Source of the DNA: an uncultured Bacteroidales bacterium
GTDB taxonomy: Bacteria; Bacteroidota; Bacteroidia; Bacteroidales; Paludibacteraceae
Reading direction: 5' to 3'
NCBI GenBank assembly: GCA_944321745.1
Contig: CALUML010000007.1
Location: 1-43,468 of the forward strand
DNA: 43,468 nt
Shown: in pieces, positions 33,759 through 42,566 of the stretch
How the letters are laid out: every line of letters starts with the position of its first letter
Position numbering within the stretch: position 1 is the stretch's first letter
Program-made: the position numbers and the translations under genes
The notes under the pieces: generated by a model
What the model saw: the letters and a program-made list of their open reading frames with translations, nothing else
Databases searched by the model: none
Told to the model about the DNA's origin: nothing

Positions 33759-34877
33759 ATGGATATGAAAATGGCAAAAATGAAAGAAAAAATGTCGAAG
33801 GGTCATGCTTGGGCTGTTGTCTGTCTGGTGCTAGCCCTTTGTGGTTCGTGCAGTGACAAGGGGGCAGTGCAGACGTTTACCAACCCCCTGCTTCCCAAAG
33901 GACCGGATCCCTGGGCGTTGTGGCATGACGGATACTATTACTACATGCATACGATGGGGGATAGCCTTGTGTTGTGGATGACGAAAGACTTGACCGACTT
34001 GAAACATGCTTCACAGAAGACTATCTGGATACCGACCGACCCCAGCAACTCTTACCACCTGTGGGCTCCAGAGATACACTGCATCGATGGAGCATGGTAC
34101 GTGTATTATGCGGCGGATGATGGCAATACGGACAACCACCAGTTGTACGTGTTGGAGAACAAGAGCGAAAACCCGTTTGAGGGCGAATTTGTGATGAAAG
34201 GGCGTATCAGCACCGACCCGGACAACAACTGGGCGATTGACGGTTCGCTGTTCGAGCACAAAGGGGATTGGTACATGGTGTGGTCTGGTTGGCAAACGAG
34301 GCGCATCGACACCGAGACCCAATGCATTTACATTGCCCGCATGGCCAATCCGTGGACGCTCGGCTCGGAACGGGTGCTCATCTCCAAGCCTGAGTTGGAA
34401 TGGGAACGCCATTACATCAACGAGGACGGTTCGCACCCCTCTTACATCATCTATGTGAACGAGGGGCCGCAACCGCTCAAGAGTCCGAATGGGGAGTATG
34501 TACACATAGTGTATTCTGCCAGCGGCTGCTGGACACCCTATTATGCATTGGGGCTGCTTACTGCCCGTTCGGATGCCGACCTGCTCGATCCGCAGTCGTG
34601 GGTGAAATCGGCCAATCCCATCTTTCGCCAGTCGCCCGAAAATGGGGTGTACGGCACGGGGCACAACAGCTTCTTCAAGTCACCCGACGGCACGGAAGAT
34701 TACATTCTGTACCACGCGCGCGATACGAAGACCGATCCACCCGGTATGGGCGATACTCGTTCTCCGCGTGCCCAAAAGATAGAGTGGGATGCGAACGGCT
34801 TCCCTGTATTGGGTGTGCCGTTCCCTACCAGCAAGAAATTGCCCAAGCCGTCCGGCACACCGAATGACGGACAATGA
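33759..34877 (+). CDS. Glycoside hydrolase family 43-type lipoprotein
   Basis: 372 residues. An N-terminal signal with LALCGSC suggests lipidation at Cys31, though the lipobox is imperfect. The five-bladed propeller of GH43 is evident. The three expected acids are Asp50 in GPDPW (base), Asp161 in WAIDGSL (pKa modulator) and Glu235 in NEGPQPL (acid). LWAPEIH, WYVYYAADD and GVYGTGHNSFFKSPDG are typical of the family, and the last suggests one of the exo-acting arabinofuranosidase-like or galactosidase-like subfamilies. It should release terminal arabinose, xylose or a related sugar from the PUL glycan. Subfamily and linkage are not decided. It begins 1 bp after the DUF3823-type gene. Confidence 0.88.
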   Translation: MDMKMAKMKEKMSKGHAWAVVCLVLALCGSCSDKGAVQTFTNPLLPKGPDPWALWHDGYYYYMHTMGDSLVLWMTKDLTDLKHASQKTIWIPTDPSNSYHLWAPEIHCIDGAWYVYYAADDGNTDNHQLYVLENKSENPFEGEFVMKGRISTDPDNNWAIDGSLFEHKGDWYMVWSGWQTRRIDTETQCIYIARMANPWTLGSERVLISKPELEWERHYINEDGSHPSYIIYVNEGPQPLKSPNGEYVHIVYSASGCWTPYYALGLLTARSDADLLDPQSWVKSANPIFRQSPENGVYGTGHNSFFKSPDGTEDYILYHARDTKTDPPGMGDTRSPRAQKIEWDANGFPVLGVPFPTSKKLPKPSGTPNDGQ

Positions 34878-34945
34878 GCCGTGGTGACATGTGTTTAATC
34901 AAGTATCATGTTTCATGTTGTTAAATCTACAAGCAAAAAATCATT

Positions 34946-36442
34946 ATGAAAGGAAATTTATTTATTATGGCGATGTTGGGTTTGTCCATTTTCCAATTGG
35001 ATGCCCAAAAGCAAATTAATTGTTTGATTCATCCGACCACGATCAATGCAGGTTTAGATGGGTGGAACTTGGAATGGGACGAAGGTACCTTTATCCTACA
35101 GACAGAAGATGATGTCATCAAGGTAGTGAACAGCAATTCCTCCGCAGCCATGAAGGGCAAGTTCCAGCAACGCTTCACAGCATCTGTGAATGGGCGGTAC
35201 ACGCTCACTTTCAAGGCAAAGAAAGATGCTTCCGCTGGGCAAAAAATAGAAATCAACCTGTTGGCTCTCGACTCTTGGGCCAACATATCGTCCGTCAAAG
35301 CTGTCGCTACGATTGATTCCAATGAGTGGAAAGATTATGTGGTGACTTTCCAATATTCCGATGATGCGAGGGTGGTCATGCCCCATGGCGCACAAGTTGA
35401 AATGTATGTAGCAGGAGTAGTCGGAAACTTGTGGTTCAAGGATTTTGTCTTAACGGAAGACAACAACAACTTGACGGCTTACGAGGATGGCTTCGAGACC
35501 GACATCTCCACTGGTACGAATGGCGGGGAAACAAACAACTGGGTAGGCGAAAGGCTGCAACTACTGAAACAGGGTGGCAATACCGTATTGGAATACACAC
35601 AAGGGGATACCTTTGGAAATGCTCCATGGGACATCTCGTTTACCCGTTACTTGTGGTGCATGGCAGGTGTGAAGTACCGCATCTGGTTTGACATGAGTGC
35701 CAGTACATCCATTTCGGCTGAAAACGGTGTGGGATTGGAAATGCTATCGACCGGCGGAGCTGACAAGATAGCCAACCAGTACTTTAACCTGACCCAGGAG
35801 ATGCAAACGTTTGACCTCATTACGAAAGCTACGTCACTTTGTATTAATTACAATCCGACGTTTTACGTGGGGCGTGTACCTGTGGGTGAAAAGGTGTACA
35901 TTGATAATTTCTCGATAGCACCCATCTACCTGTATAATGTCACGCAGGAACTGGTTGAAGGGGCTGCCAAGGTGAAACTGACTTGGCTTCATTCCGGGTA
36001 TCTTACTGAAGATAAGTTGGCTGTGTATTTGGTAGGTGAAAATTATGAGGAAAAGGTGGTCGAAGGGATTGAAATTGTCGATGGAAGTGCGACGGTCGCA
36101 CTTCCCGTCGGACTTCCTACCGGGCAGTACCGGCTGAAATTGGCCGATGTGGTGGGCGAAGGCGATTTTGCGGTAGGCAATGAAACCCTCACCGAGCCTT
36201 TCCAATACATGGCTCCGACTACCGGCATCAATGATGTAGACGAAGTGCAGGCAAACGTGTTCGTGGACGATGGGATGCTGTGCGTGACCAATTGTCCGGA
36301 AGGTAGCGAGGTTTCCGTGTTTTCTTTGGACGGTAAGGAGGTAAGGAAGCTGACGGTTGACAAAATGGTTGAAACCATATCCTTGGAGAGTGGCGTATAT
36401 GTGGTGCGGGCAGATGGGCGCACCTTTAAAGTAGCTTTGTAA
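34946..36442 (+). CDS. Secreted protein with two CBM-like domains and a sorting-like tail
   Basis: 498 residues with signal peptide 1-20. Residues about 22-170 (GWNLEWDEGTFILQ, GRYTLTFKAKKDAS, EWKDYVVTFQYSDD, LWFKDFVLTED) and about 178-310 (NTVLEYTQGDTFGNAPWDISF, YRIWFDMSAS, VYIDNFSIAPI) each fit the jelly-roll pattern of CBM4/9-like modules. Residues about 315-405 look like an immunoglobulin-like linker. Residues about 420-498 (EVSVFSLDGKEVRKLTV to SGVYVVRADGRTFKVAL) resemble the type IX C-terminal domain. No enzyme motif is visible. It is the last plus-strand PUL gene, followed by a strong terminator, and probably binds the target glycan. Confidence 0.78.
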   Translation: MKGNLFIMAMLGLSIFQLDAQKQINCLIHPTTINAGLDGWNLEWDEGTFILQTEDDVIKVVNSNSSAAMKGKFQQRFTASVNGRYTLTFKAKKDASAGQKIEINLLALDSWANISSVKAVATIDSNEWKDYVVTFQYSDDARVVMPHGAQVEMYVAGVVGNLWFKDFVLTEDNNNLTAYEDGFETDISTGTNGGETNNWVGERLQLLKQGGNTVLEYTQGDTFGNAPWDISFTRYLWCMAGVKYRIWFDMSASTSISAENGVGLEMLSTGGADKIANQYFNLTQEMQTFDLITKATSLCINYNPTFYVGRVPVGEKVYIDNFSIAPIYLYNVTQELVEGAAKVKLTWLHSGYLTEDKLAVYLVGENYEEKVVEGIEIVDGSATVALPVGLPTGQYRLKLADVVGEGDFAVGNETLTEPFQYMAPTTGINDVDEVQANVFVDDGMLCVTNCPEGSEVSVFSLDGKEVRKLTVDKMVETISLESGVYVVRADGRTFKVAL

Positions 36443-36476
36443 GAAACGTTCCTACCGTTGGGTGATAAAAGCATGG

Positions 36477-36517
36477 AAAAAGAGATGGCTGGATGTGTGT
36501 TCCGACCATCTCTTTTT
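36477..36517. terminator. Bidirectional terminator at the end of the PUL
   Basis: A 12-bp stem, AAAAAGAGATGG with CCATCTCTTTTT, closes a 17-nt loop and has T or A tracts on both sides. It lies between the convergent 34946 and 36543 genes. Confidence 0.88.
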
Positions 36518-36542
36518 TGTGCGTTTTGTTTGTTGCTCTTGC

Positions 36543-38183
36543 TTACTGTAAGATGACCTTTTGGCTTAGGACACCGTTGCTTGTGTCGATGTGTACCACG
36601 TACAAGCCTTGCGGCAAGGTTGACAGGTCGTAGTCTTTCTGTCCGTTCCCGATCGAACTGATTTGTAGCATGGGGCGACCGGCTAGGTCATATACGCCCA
36701 CATGGTTCAGTGTGAGGTCTTGTGGTGCGACTATGTGCAGCCATCCTTCGCTGGCAGTCACTTTCACATCCTTTTCAGCAGGAAGGGTTAATGTCGATGT
36801 CCCTTGCATGGGAATGTCGAGACGGTTTGTTCCTTGGGGCAAATTGTAATAAAAAGCTACGCAGAAGTTGTATAGCGGGTATGGGCGGTTGTAGATGACC
36901 TGTCCCTTTTCGTCCTTGGGTTCGTAGGCGGGTCTCAAGGGTTTGTCATCCTTGCGAGGGTATATGTATAGGCCGTTTTTGTCCTTTTCATCCACATCGA
37001 TGTATGGAAAAGCTGCTTCATAGTCATCACTATCTCGCAAGTTACCGTGTCCTCCAGTGTCGAGACTGCCGTATATCACCTCCACATCGCCGATAAGCCT
37101 AGCACCCGCATATATTTCTACGCAGTCACCCACTATCTTGAAATCCTTTATCATGACGCGGTTGCCGTTGTTATACACTTGGAAGCCGTATTCCGGCTGC
37201 TTTGTCACGATGTTGGTGTCGAACACTAAAGGAAGTTGAGGAACGAGGAAGCGGATGGTCAACTTCGTGTTGTCTTCCGTATCGCGATATATAACGAGTG
37301 GTTGCAGAGGTTTGAAGCCTTCTTTCAAGATGGAGTGGCGATAATAAGCTTTGGCCATCATTTCACCGTACCAGCGGTAACCGTTGGCATCCAGGTGTCC
37401 GCCATAGTCCGTCATGGGATATACCGGCCCGGCGCACACGATATCGGGGTATTCGTTGGATGCTTCAAGCTGCGCCATGCCGATGGTCAGCTCTTTGCCG
37501 CGTGTCCATTGTGCCCCTGTCTGGTATGTGTAAAAGACGGGGGCGTCCGTTTGCTTATAAATCCTCTTGACATCGCTTTGCATGTCGTTTTTTAACTGGA
37601 CAAGCAGTTTTTTGTATTCGTTCTTGTCGGAAGTTGCCAACGAACCGGGTTCTACACCGTTGCCTGTGTTGCCGTAGTTGTTCTCTCCTTGCAGTATGAA
37701 CAGGGCGGGGCAATGCACGGTGAATTGGTTTTTCCTTGCCGATATGCTCCCGGACGATAGGGCACTTTCAAAATAACCGTACCAGGTTGCAGTCTTTGAG
37801 TGTTTTGACAGTTCCTCAATGGATGTACCACTTTGCCCCGTGGATGTAGCTATGATACGTTTGTGTACGTTGCGTATGCGCAGGTGGTTGGCTAATCCGA
37901 TAACTGGCGGTTCTAGTACGTCATTAGGAGCGCAGGCGGATGGTTTGCTTACTAGTGGGTTCAACACTAGCTGGTTTGTGTTGCCGCAGTTCATCCACAC
38001 TTGGTCGCCCAGCATGTAGCAGCCGGGTACATTTTCCACGGAGATGGAGGTGCCCGCTTCGTGTCCGTTGGACAGGCTTTGCCCGTACATGATGACGTGT
38101 TCATAAGTTTGTGCCATTACGCCGGTGTACAATGAGGTTGACACAAGAGCCGTAAATAACTTGGAAAAATTTTGTTTGTTCAT
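36543..38183 (-). CDS. SGNH-type carbohydrate esterase (sialate O-acetylesterase/CE6-like) with sorting-like tail
   Basis: 546 residues with signal peptide 1-25. The block I motif MYGQSLSNG contains the likely nucleophile Ser36. LFILQGENN is the block III-like QGE motif. DYGGHLDANGYRWYGEMM carries the Asp and His of the triad, with DxxxH spacing instead of the common DxxH. These mark the SASA/CE6-like SGNH esterases that remove acetyl groups from sugars. The C-terminal part (about 475-546: VGVYDLAGRPML, LSTLPQGLYVVHIDTSNG, KVILQ) is the clearest type IX sorting-like tail in the window. It is convergent with the PUL operon and probably deacetylates the same glycan. The exact acetylated sugar is unknown. 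Confidence 0.83.
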   Translation of the reverse strand: MNKQNFSKLFTALVSTSLYTGVMAQTYEHVIMYGQSLSNGHEAGTSISVENVPGCYMLGDQVWMNCGNTNQLVLNPLVSKPSACAPNDVLEPPVIGLANHLRIRNVHKRIIATSTGQSGTSIEELSKHSKTATWYGYFESALSSGSISARKNQFTVHCPALFILQGENNYGNTGNGVEPGSLATSDKNEYKKLLVQLKNDMQSDVKRIYKQTDAPVFYTYQTGAQWTRGKELTIGMAQLEASNEYPDIVCAGPVYPMTDYGGHLDANGYRWYGEMMAKAYYRHSILKEGFKPLQPLVIYRDTEDNTKLTIRFLVPQLPLVFDTNIVTKQPEYGFQVYNNGNRVMIKDFKIVGDCVEIYAGARLIGDVEVIYGSLDTGGHGNLRDSDDYEAAFPYIDVDEKDKNGLYIYPRKDDKPLRPAYEPKDEKGQVIYNRPYPLYNFCVAFYYNLPQGTNRLDIPMQGTSTLTLPAEKDVKVTASEGWLHIVAPQDLTLNHVGVYDLAGRPMLQISSIGNGQKDYDLSTLPQGLYVVHIDTSNGVLSQKVILQ

Positions 38184-38318
38184 GTTGTTATTTGAATGGT
38201 GATATCGTTACAAAGTTCTTTTTTTCTTCTTTCTCTTCATTTGTTGGTTTCGTCAAAAAAAAGCTGTCTTGCACCATTTTTATGAAAAGATAAACGAGCA
38301 ATGCCCATATTTAAATAT

Positions 38319-38326
38319 TATCTTTG
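38319..38326 (+). promoter_or_regulatory. -7 element of purL
   Basis: TATCTTTG matches TAnnTTTG, 48 nt upstream of the ATG at 38375. The 190-bp gap from 38184 is otherwise AT-rich with no gene. Confidence 0.6.
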
Positions 38327-38374
38327 CACCGCCAAAGTAACGTGATTATTTTGAACATAGAGAAAACATACCCC

Positions 38375-41300
38375 ATGATCCATTTCTTCCAAACTTCCGA
38401 ACGGCACATTTATGCCGTGCAGTCGGCCAACACGCTGGCCGATGGTGACATCCAGAAACTGACCTGGTTGTTCAGCGGTGCGCAACTGCTGCCCGAAACC
38501 TCCCTGCAAGGCACCTTCACAGGGCCGCGCCGCGAAATGATTACCCCGTGGAGCACGAATGCCGTCGAGATAACGCGCAACATGGGCATCGGGGGCATCA
38601 TGCGCATTGAGGAGTACGCTCCGGCTGCCGCCGACGCTGCCTTCGACCCCATGCTGCAACGCCGTTACGACGGGCTGGGGCAAGACCTCTTCACCATCGA
38701 CAAGCAGCCCGACCCCATCCTGCACATCAACGACATTGCCGCCTACAACGAGCAGGAAGGCCTCGCCCTGAGCCGGGAGGAAATAGACTACCTCAACGGC
38801 GTGAGCCAAAAGCTGGGGCGCAAGCTGACGGACAGCGAAGTGTTCGGCTTCTCGCAAGTGAACTCCGAGCACTGCCGCCACAAGATATTCGGGGGCAAGT
38901 TCGTCATCGACGGCGAGGAAAAGCCCGAATCGCTCTTCGCCCTCATCAAGAAAACCTCGGCCACGAACCCCAACAAGCTCGTGTCGGCCTACAAGGACAA
39001 CGTGGCGTTCAACGCGGGCCCAGTCATCGAGCAGTTTGCCCCCCGCCGGGGCGACACGTCGGACTTCTTCCGCACGAAACCCATCGAGTCCGTCATCTCC
39101 CTCAAGGCCGAAACGCACAACTTCCCCACCACGGTCGAACCCTTCAACGGCGCGGCCACTGGCACGGGCGGCGAGATACGCGACCGCCTCGGCGGCGGCA
39201 AGGCCAGCCTCCCCATTGCGGGCACGGCGGTCTACATGACCAGCTACCCCCGGCCTGCCCTACCGGCCTCCCCAAGCCCCTCCCAAGGAGGGGATGTGAG
39301 CAACCAAGGTAATCCCGAAGCCTCCCCCTTGGGGGGAGGTATGGAGGGGGCACGGATATGGGAACAGCACACCACGCCCCGCCCCTGGCTGTACCAGACG
39401 CCGGAACAAATCCTCATCAAGGCCTCGAACGGGGCGTCGGACTTCGGCAACAAGTTCGGCCAACCGCTCATCTGCGGTTCGCTCCTCACCTTCGAACACG
39501 AGGAAAACGGCAAGACCTACGGCTACGACAAGGTCATCATGCTGGCGGGCGGCGTGGGCTTCGCCAAGAAAGCCGATGCGCTGAAAGGCACGCCCGAACC
39601 GCATGAAAAGGTCGTGGTCATGGGCGGCGACAACTACCGCATCGGCATGGGCGGCGGTGCCGTGTCGTCGGTCGACACGGGGCAGTACGCCAATGCCATC
39701 GAACTGAACGCCGTGCAACGCGCCAACCCCGAAATGCAGAAGCGCGTGGCCAACGTCATCCGCACGCTGGCCGAAAGCGACGACAACCCCATCGTGTCCA
39801 TCCACGACCACGGCGCGGGCGGCCACCTCAACTGCCTCTCCGAGCTGGTCGAAACCACCGGCGGGCGCATCGACATGTCGCAGCTGCCCATCGGCGACCC
39901 CACCCTGAGCGCGAAGGAAATCATCGGCAACGAAAGCCAGGAACGCATGGGCTTCCTGCTCCGCGAACAGGACGTGGAACGGGTGCGCCGCCTGGCCGAA
40001 CGCGAACGCGCCCCCATGTACGTGGTGGGCGAAACCACCGGCGACATGCAGTTTGTGTTTACTTGCCCCCCCACCCCCCAAAGGGGGGATTCCCAAACTA
40101 CGCCAGGATACCATACCTCCAACAAAGCCAATTATCATCTGCTGGCGGAACATGCCAAAGACATGAAGCGTTTCTCTACGGAGGCTGAAAGCTGCTTGTG
40201 GGAAATGCTGAGAAAGAAGAACCTTGGGGATAAGTTCAGAAGGCAACATGTAATTGATGACTTTATTGTTGACTTCGTCTGCCTGCCCAAGAAATTGGTA
40301 ATCGAAGTTGATGGTCAATACCACAACGAGCCTGAAATGGTTGAAGCGGACAAGCAACGTACCGAAGTACTGGAAAGTTTGGGTTACAGAGTACTTCGAT
40401 TCACCAACGAAGAAGTTCTGGCCAACACGGACGCTGTATTGCAAACGATACAAACGGAACTAACTCAAACACCCCCTCCTTCGGAGGGGCTTGGGGAGGC
40501 TATCAACATGCAGCTGAGCGACTTCTTCGGCAATCCGCCACGCACCGTCATTACCGACCACACGGTGCCCGAACACTTTGCCGCCGTGCAGGTCGATGAA
40601 GAAAAGCTGCTGGACTACCTGCGCCAGGTGTTGCAAGTGGAATCCGTGGCCTGCAAGGACTGGCTCACCAACAAGGTGGACCGCTCGGTAACGGGCAAGA
40701 TAGCCCGCCAGCAATGCGTGGGCGAAATACAGTTGCCGCTGGCCGACCTCGGCGCGGTGGCGCTCGACTACCGCGGACGCAGCGGCATTGCCACCTCCAT
40801 AGGGCATGCGCCCCTCGTGGCCTTGGCCGACCCCGCCGCCGGTTCGGTCATGGCGGTGGCCGAAGCCCTCACCAACATCGTGTGGGCACCCTTGGCCGAC
40901 GGCCTGCGCAGCGTGTCGCTCAGTGCCAACTGGATGTGGCCGTGCAAGAACCCCGGCGAAGACGCCCGCCTCTACCGGGCCGTGGAAGCGTGCAGCGACT
41001 TTGCCTGCGCCTTGGGCATCAACATACCCACCGGCAAGGACAGCCTCTCCATGACACAGAAGTACGGGGAAAAGAAGGTGTTCTCGCCCGGCACGGTCAT
41101 CATTTCCGCCGGGGCGGAAGTGGCCGACGTTACCCGAATCGTCACCCCCGACCTGAAGGACGTGCCCGACTCGTACATCTACTACATCGACTTCTCGTTC
41201 GATGCCCATAAGCTGGGCGGCTCGGTGCTGGTGCAAGTGCTGGGACGCATTGGCGACGAAGTGCCCACCGTGCGCGACGCGGAATACTTCGCGGAGGCCT

Positions 41301-42565
41301 TCAACGCCCTGCAGGAACTCATCGGCAAAGGGCTGGTATTGGCGGGACACGACATTTCCGAAGGCGGCCTCATCACCGCCCTGCTTGAAATGTGCTTCCC
41401 CAACACCAAGGGCGGCCTGCGCGTGAAGCTGGACGACCTGGCCGAACACTCCCTGCTGCACATCCTCTTTGCCGAAAACCCCGGCGTGCTCATTCAGGTG
41501 AAGAACCACAAGGCGGTGGAACGGATTCTCATGGAGCATGAAATCGGCTTTGCCCGCATAGCGCAGCCCATAGCCGAACGCCGCCTCGAAGTGCACAAGA
41601 AGAAAACGGCCTATGCTTTCGCTATCGATGAGTTGCGCGACCTGTGGTACCGCTCGTCCTACCTGCTCGACCGCCGCCAAAGTGGCGAGCAGTGTGCCGC
41701 CGCCCGCTACGCCAACTACAAGGAACAACCGTTGGAATTCAAATATGCCGACACGTTCCGGGGCAAGCTGTCGCAGTTCGGCCTCTCGCCCGACCGCCAG
41801 CCGAGCGGCGTGCGTGCCGCCATTATCCGCGAGCAGGGCACGAATGGTGAACGCGAAATGGCCTACGCGCTCTATCTCGCAGGCTTCGACGTGAAGGACG
41901 TGCACATGACCGACCTCGTTTCGGGCCGCGAGACATTGGATGACGTAAACATGATTGTGTTCTGTGGCGGGTTTGCCAACTCCGACGTGCTCGGCTCGGC
42001 CAAGGGGTGGGCAGGCAGCTTCCTCTACAACGAAAAGGCCAAAGCCGCCCTCGACCGCTTCTATGCCCGTCCCGACACGCTCAGCCTCGGCATTTGCAAC
42101 GGTTGCCAGCTCATGGTGGAACTGGGTCTGGTAACGCCCGACCACGACGTGAAGCCGTGCATGCTGCACAACGATTCGCACAAGTTCGAGTCTGAGTTTG
42201 TCACGCTCGCCATACCCGACAACCATTCCGTCATGTTCGGCTCGCTCGCGGGCAACAAGCTCGGCATTTGGGTGGCGCACGGCGAAGGCAAGTTCCGCCT
42301 GCCGAAGGAGGAAAGCGCGTACCACATTGTGGCCAAATACAACCACAGCGGCTATCCCGCCAACCCCAACGGGTCGGACTACGACGTGGCGGGCATCTGC
42401 TCGACCGACGGACGCCACCTGGCTATGATGCCGCACCTGGAACGCGCCATCTTCCCTTGGCAATGCGCCCACTATCCCGCCGACCGCCGCAACAGCGACC
42501 AAATCACCCCGTGGATGGAGGCCTTCGTCAACGCCCGCCGCTGGGTGGAACGGAACAGGAAGTAA
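38375..42565 (+). CDS. purL: Phosphoribosylformylglycinamidine synthase with two in-frame insertions
   Basis: 1396 residues from the ATG at 38375 (MIHFFQTSERHIYAV). It makes FGAM from FGAR, glutamine and ATP in purine synthesis. Synthetase halves are present (VNSEHCRHKIF, HDHGAGGHLNCLSEL, KDWLTNKVDRSVTGKIARQQ). The glutaminase domain has nucleophile Cys1241 in GICNGCQLM and the catalytic His/Glu in VAHGEGKF. From memory, Bacteroides relatives have about 1230-1240 residues. The excess is in residues about 294-323 (PALPASPSPSQGGD to GGGME, low complexity) and about 563-709 (a DUF559-like domain). Neither breaks the frame and no core motif is lost. The first follows VYMTSYPR; the second replaces or interrupts the linker before MQLSDFFGNPP. 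The enzyme may therefore still work. It stands alone with its own promoter and terminator. Confidence 0.95.
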   Translation: MIHFFQTSERHIYAVQSANTLADGDIQKLTWLFSGAQLLPETSLQGTFTGPRREMITPWSTNAVEITRNMGIGGIMRIEEYAPAAADAAFDPMLQRRYDGLGQDLFTIDKQPDPILHINDIAAYNEQEGLALSREEIDYLNGVSQKLGRKLTDSEVFGFSQVNSEHCRHKIFGGKFVIDGEEKPESLFALIKKTSATNPNKLVSAYKDNVAFNAGPVIEQFAPRRGDTSDFFRTKPIESVISLKAETHNFPTTVEPFNGAATGTGGEIRDRLGGGKASLPIAGTAVYMTSYPRPALPASPSPSQGGDVSNQGNPEASPLGGGMEGARIWEQHTTPRPWLYQTPEQILIKASNGASDFGNKFGQPLICGSLLTFEHEENGKTYGYDKVIMLAGGVGFAKKADALKGTPEPHEKVVVMGGDNYRIGMGGGAVSSVDTGQYANAIELNAVQRANPEMQKRVANVIRTLAESDDNPIVSIHDHGAGGHLNCLSELVETTGGRIDMSQLPIGDPTLSAKEIIGNESQERMGFLLREQDVERVRRLAERERAPMYVVGETTGDMQFVFTCPPTPQRGDSQTTPGYHTSNKANYHLLAEHAKDMKRFSTEAESCLWEMLRKKNLGDKFRRQHVIDDFIVDFVCLPKKLVIEVDGQYHNEPEMVEADKQRTEVLESLGYRVLRFTNEEVLANTDAVLQTIQTELTQTPPPSEGLGEAINMQLSDFFGNPPRTVITDHTVPEHFAAVQVDEEKLLDYLRQVLQVESVACKDWLTNKVDRSVTGKIARQQCVGEIQLPLADLGAVALDYRGRSGIATSIGHAPLVALADPAAGSVMAVAEALTNIVWAPLADGLRSVSLSANWMWPCKNPGEDARLYRAVEACSDFACALGINIPTGKDSLSMTQKYGEKKVFSPGTVIISAGAEVADVTRIVTPDLKDVPDSYIYYIDFSFDAHKLGGSVLVQVLGRIGDEVPTVRDAEYFAEAFNALQELIGKGLVLAGHDISEGGLITALLEMCFPNTKGGLRVKLDDLAEHSLLHILFAENPGVLIQVKNHKAVERILMEHEIGFARIAQPIAERRLEVHKKKTAYAFAIDELRDLWYRSSYLLDRRQSGEQCAAARYANYKEQPLEFKYADTFRGKLSQFGLSPDRQPSGVRAAIIREQGTNGEREMAYALYLAGFDVKDVHMTDLVSGRETLDDVNMIVFCGGFANSDVLGSAKGWAGSFLYNEKAKAALDRFYARPDTLSLGICNGCQLMVELGLVTPDHDVKPCMLHNDSHKFESEFVTLAIPDNHSVMFGSLAGNKLGIWVAHGEGKFRLPKEESAYHIVAKYNHSGYPANPNGSDYDVAGICSTDGRHLAMMPHLERAIFPWQCAHYPADRRNSDQITPWMEAFVNARRWVERNRK
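39254..39349 (-). repeat. Short palindromic element inserted in frame in purL
   Basis: A segment of about 90-96 bp with a hairpin at each end: CCCCTCC-caa-GGAGGGG (39277-39293) and CCTCCCCC-ttg-GGGGGAGG (39321-39339). The complement of 39266-39293 matches 40473-40500 at 27 of 28 bases. The other end resembles the left end of the 40061 element. It lies in the opposite orientation to that element and has only about 27 bp between hairpins, with no ORF of its own. Exact borders are uncertain by several bases. Confidence 0.82.
40061..40501 (+). mobile_element. In-frame element in purL encoding a DUF559-like endonuclease domain
   Basis: About 440 bp, clearly less GC-rich than purL. It is bounded by CCCCCC-aaa-GGGGGG (40074-40088) on the left and CCCCTCC-ttc-GGAGGGG (40473-40489) on the right. 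It translates in the purL frame. PurL residues 585-697 have the DUF559 pattern: YHLLAEHAKDMKRF, TEAESCLWEMLRKKNLG, FRRQHVIDDFIVDFVC, LVIEVDGQYH, DKQRTEVLESLGYRVLRF and NEEVL. Asp633 and the Glu644/Asp646 pair fit a PD-(D/E)XK or Vsr-like nuclease core. The domain is complete, so it may be active. Internal ATG codons (residue 597) would allow a separate product, but none is needed. Borders are approximate. Confidence 0.85.
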
Positions 42566-42566
42566 T

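Noticed and set aside
39254-39349. Assembly error or frameshift in purL
   Set aside because: The frame is kept on both sides, and the inserted sequence has structured ends matching a second insertion, so it looks real.
40061-40501. Intein in PurL
   Set aside because: There is no N-terminal Cys splicing block and no C-terminal His-Asn pair at the borders; the borders are palindromes with proline-rich translations.
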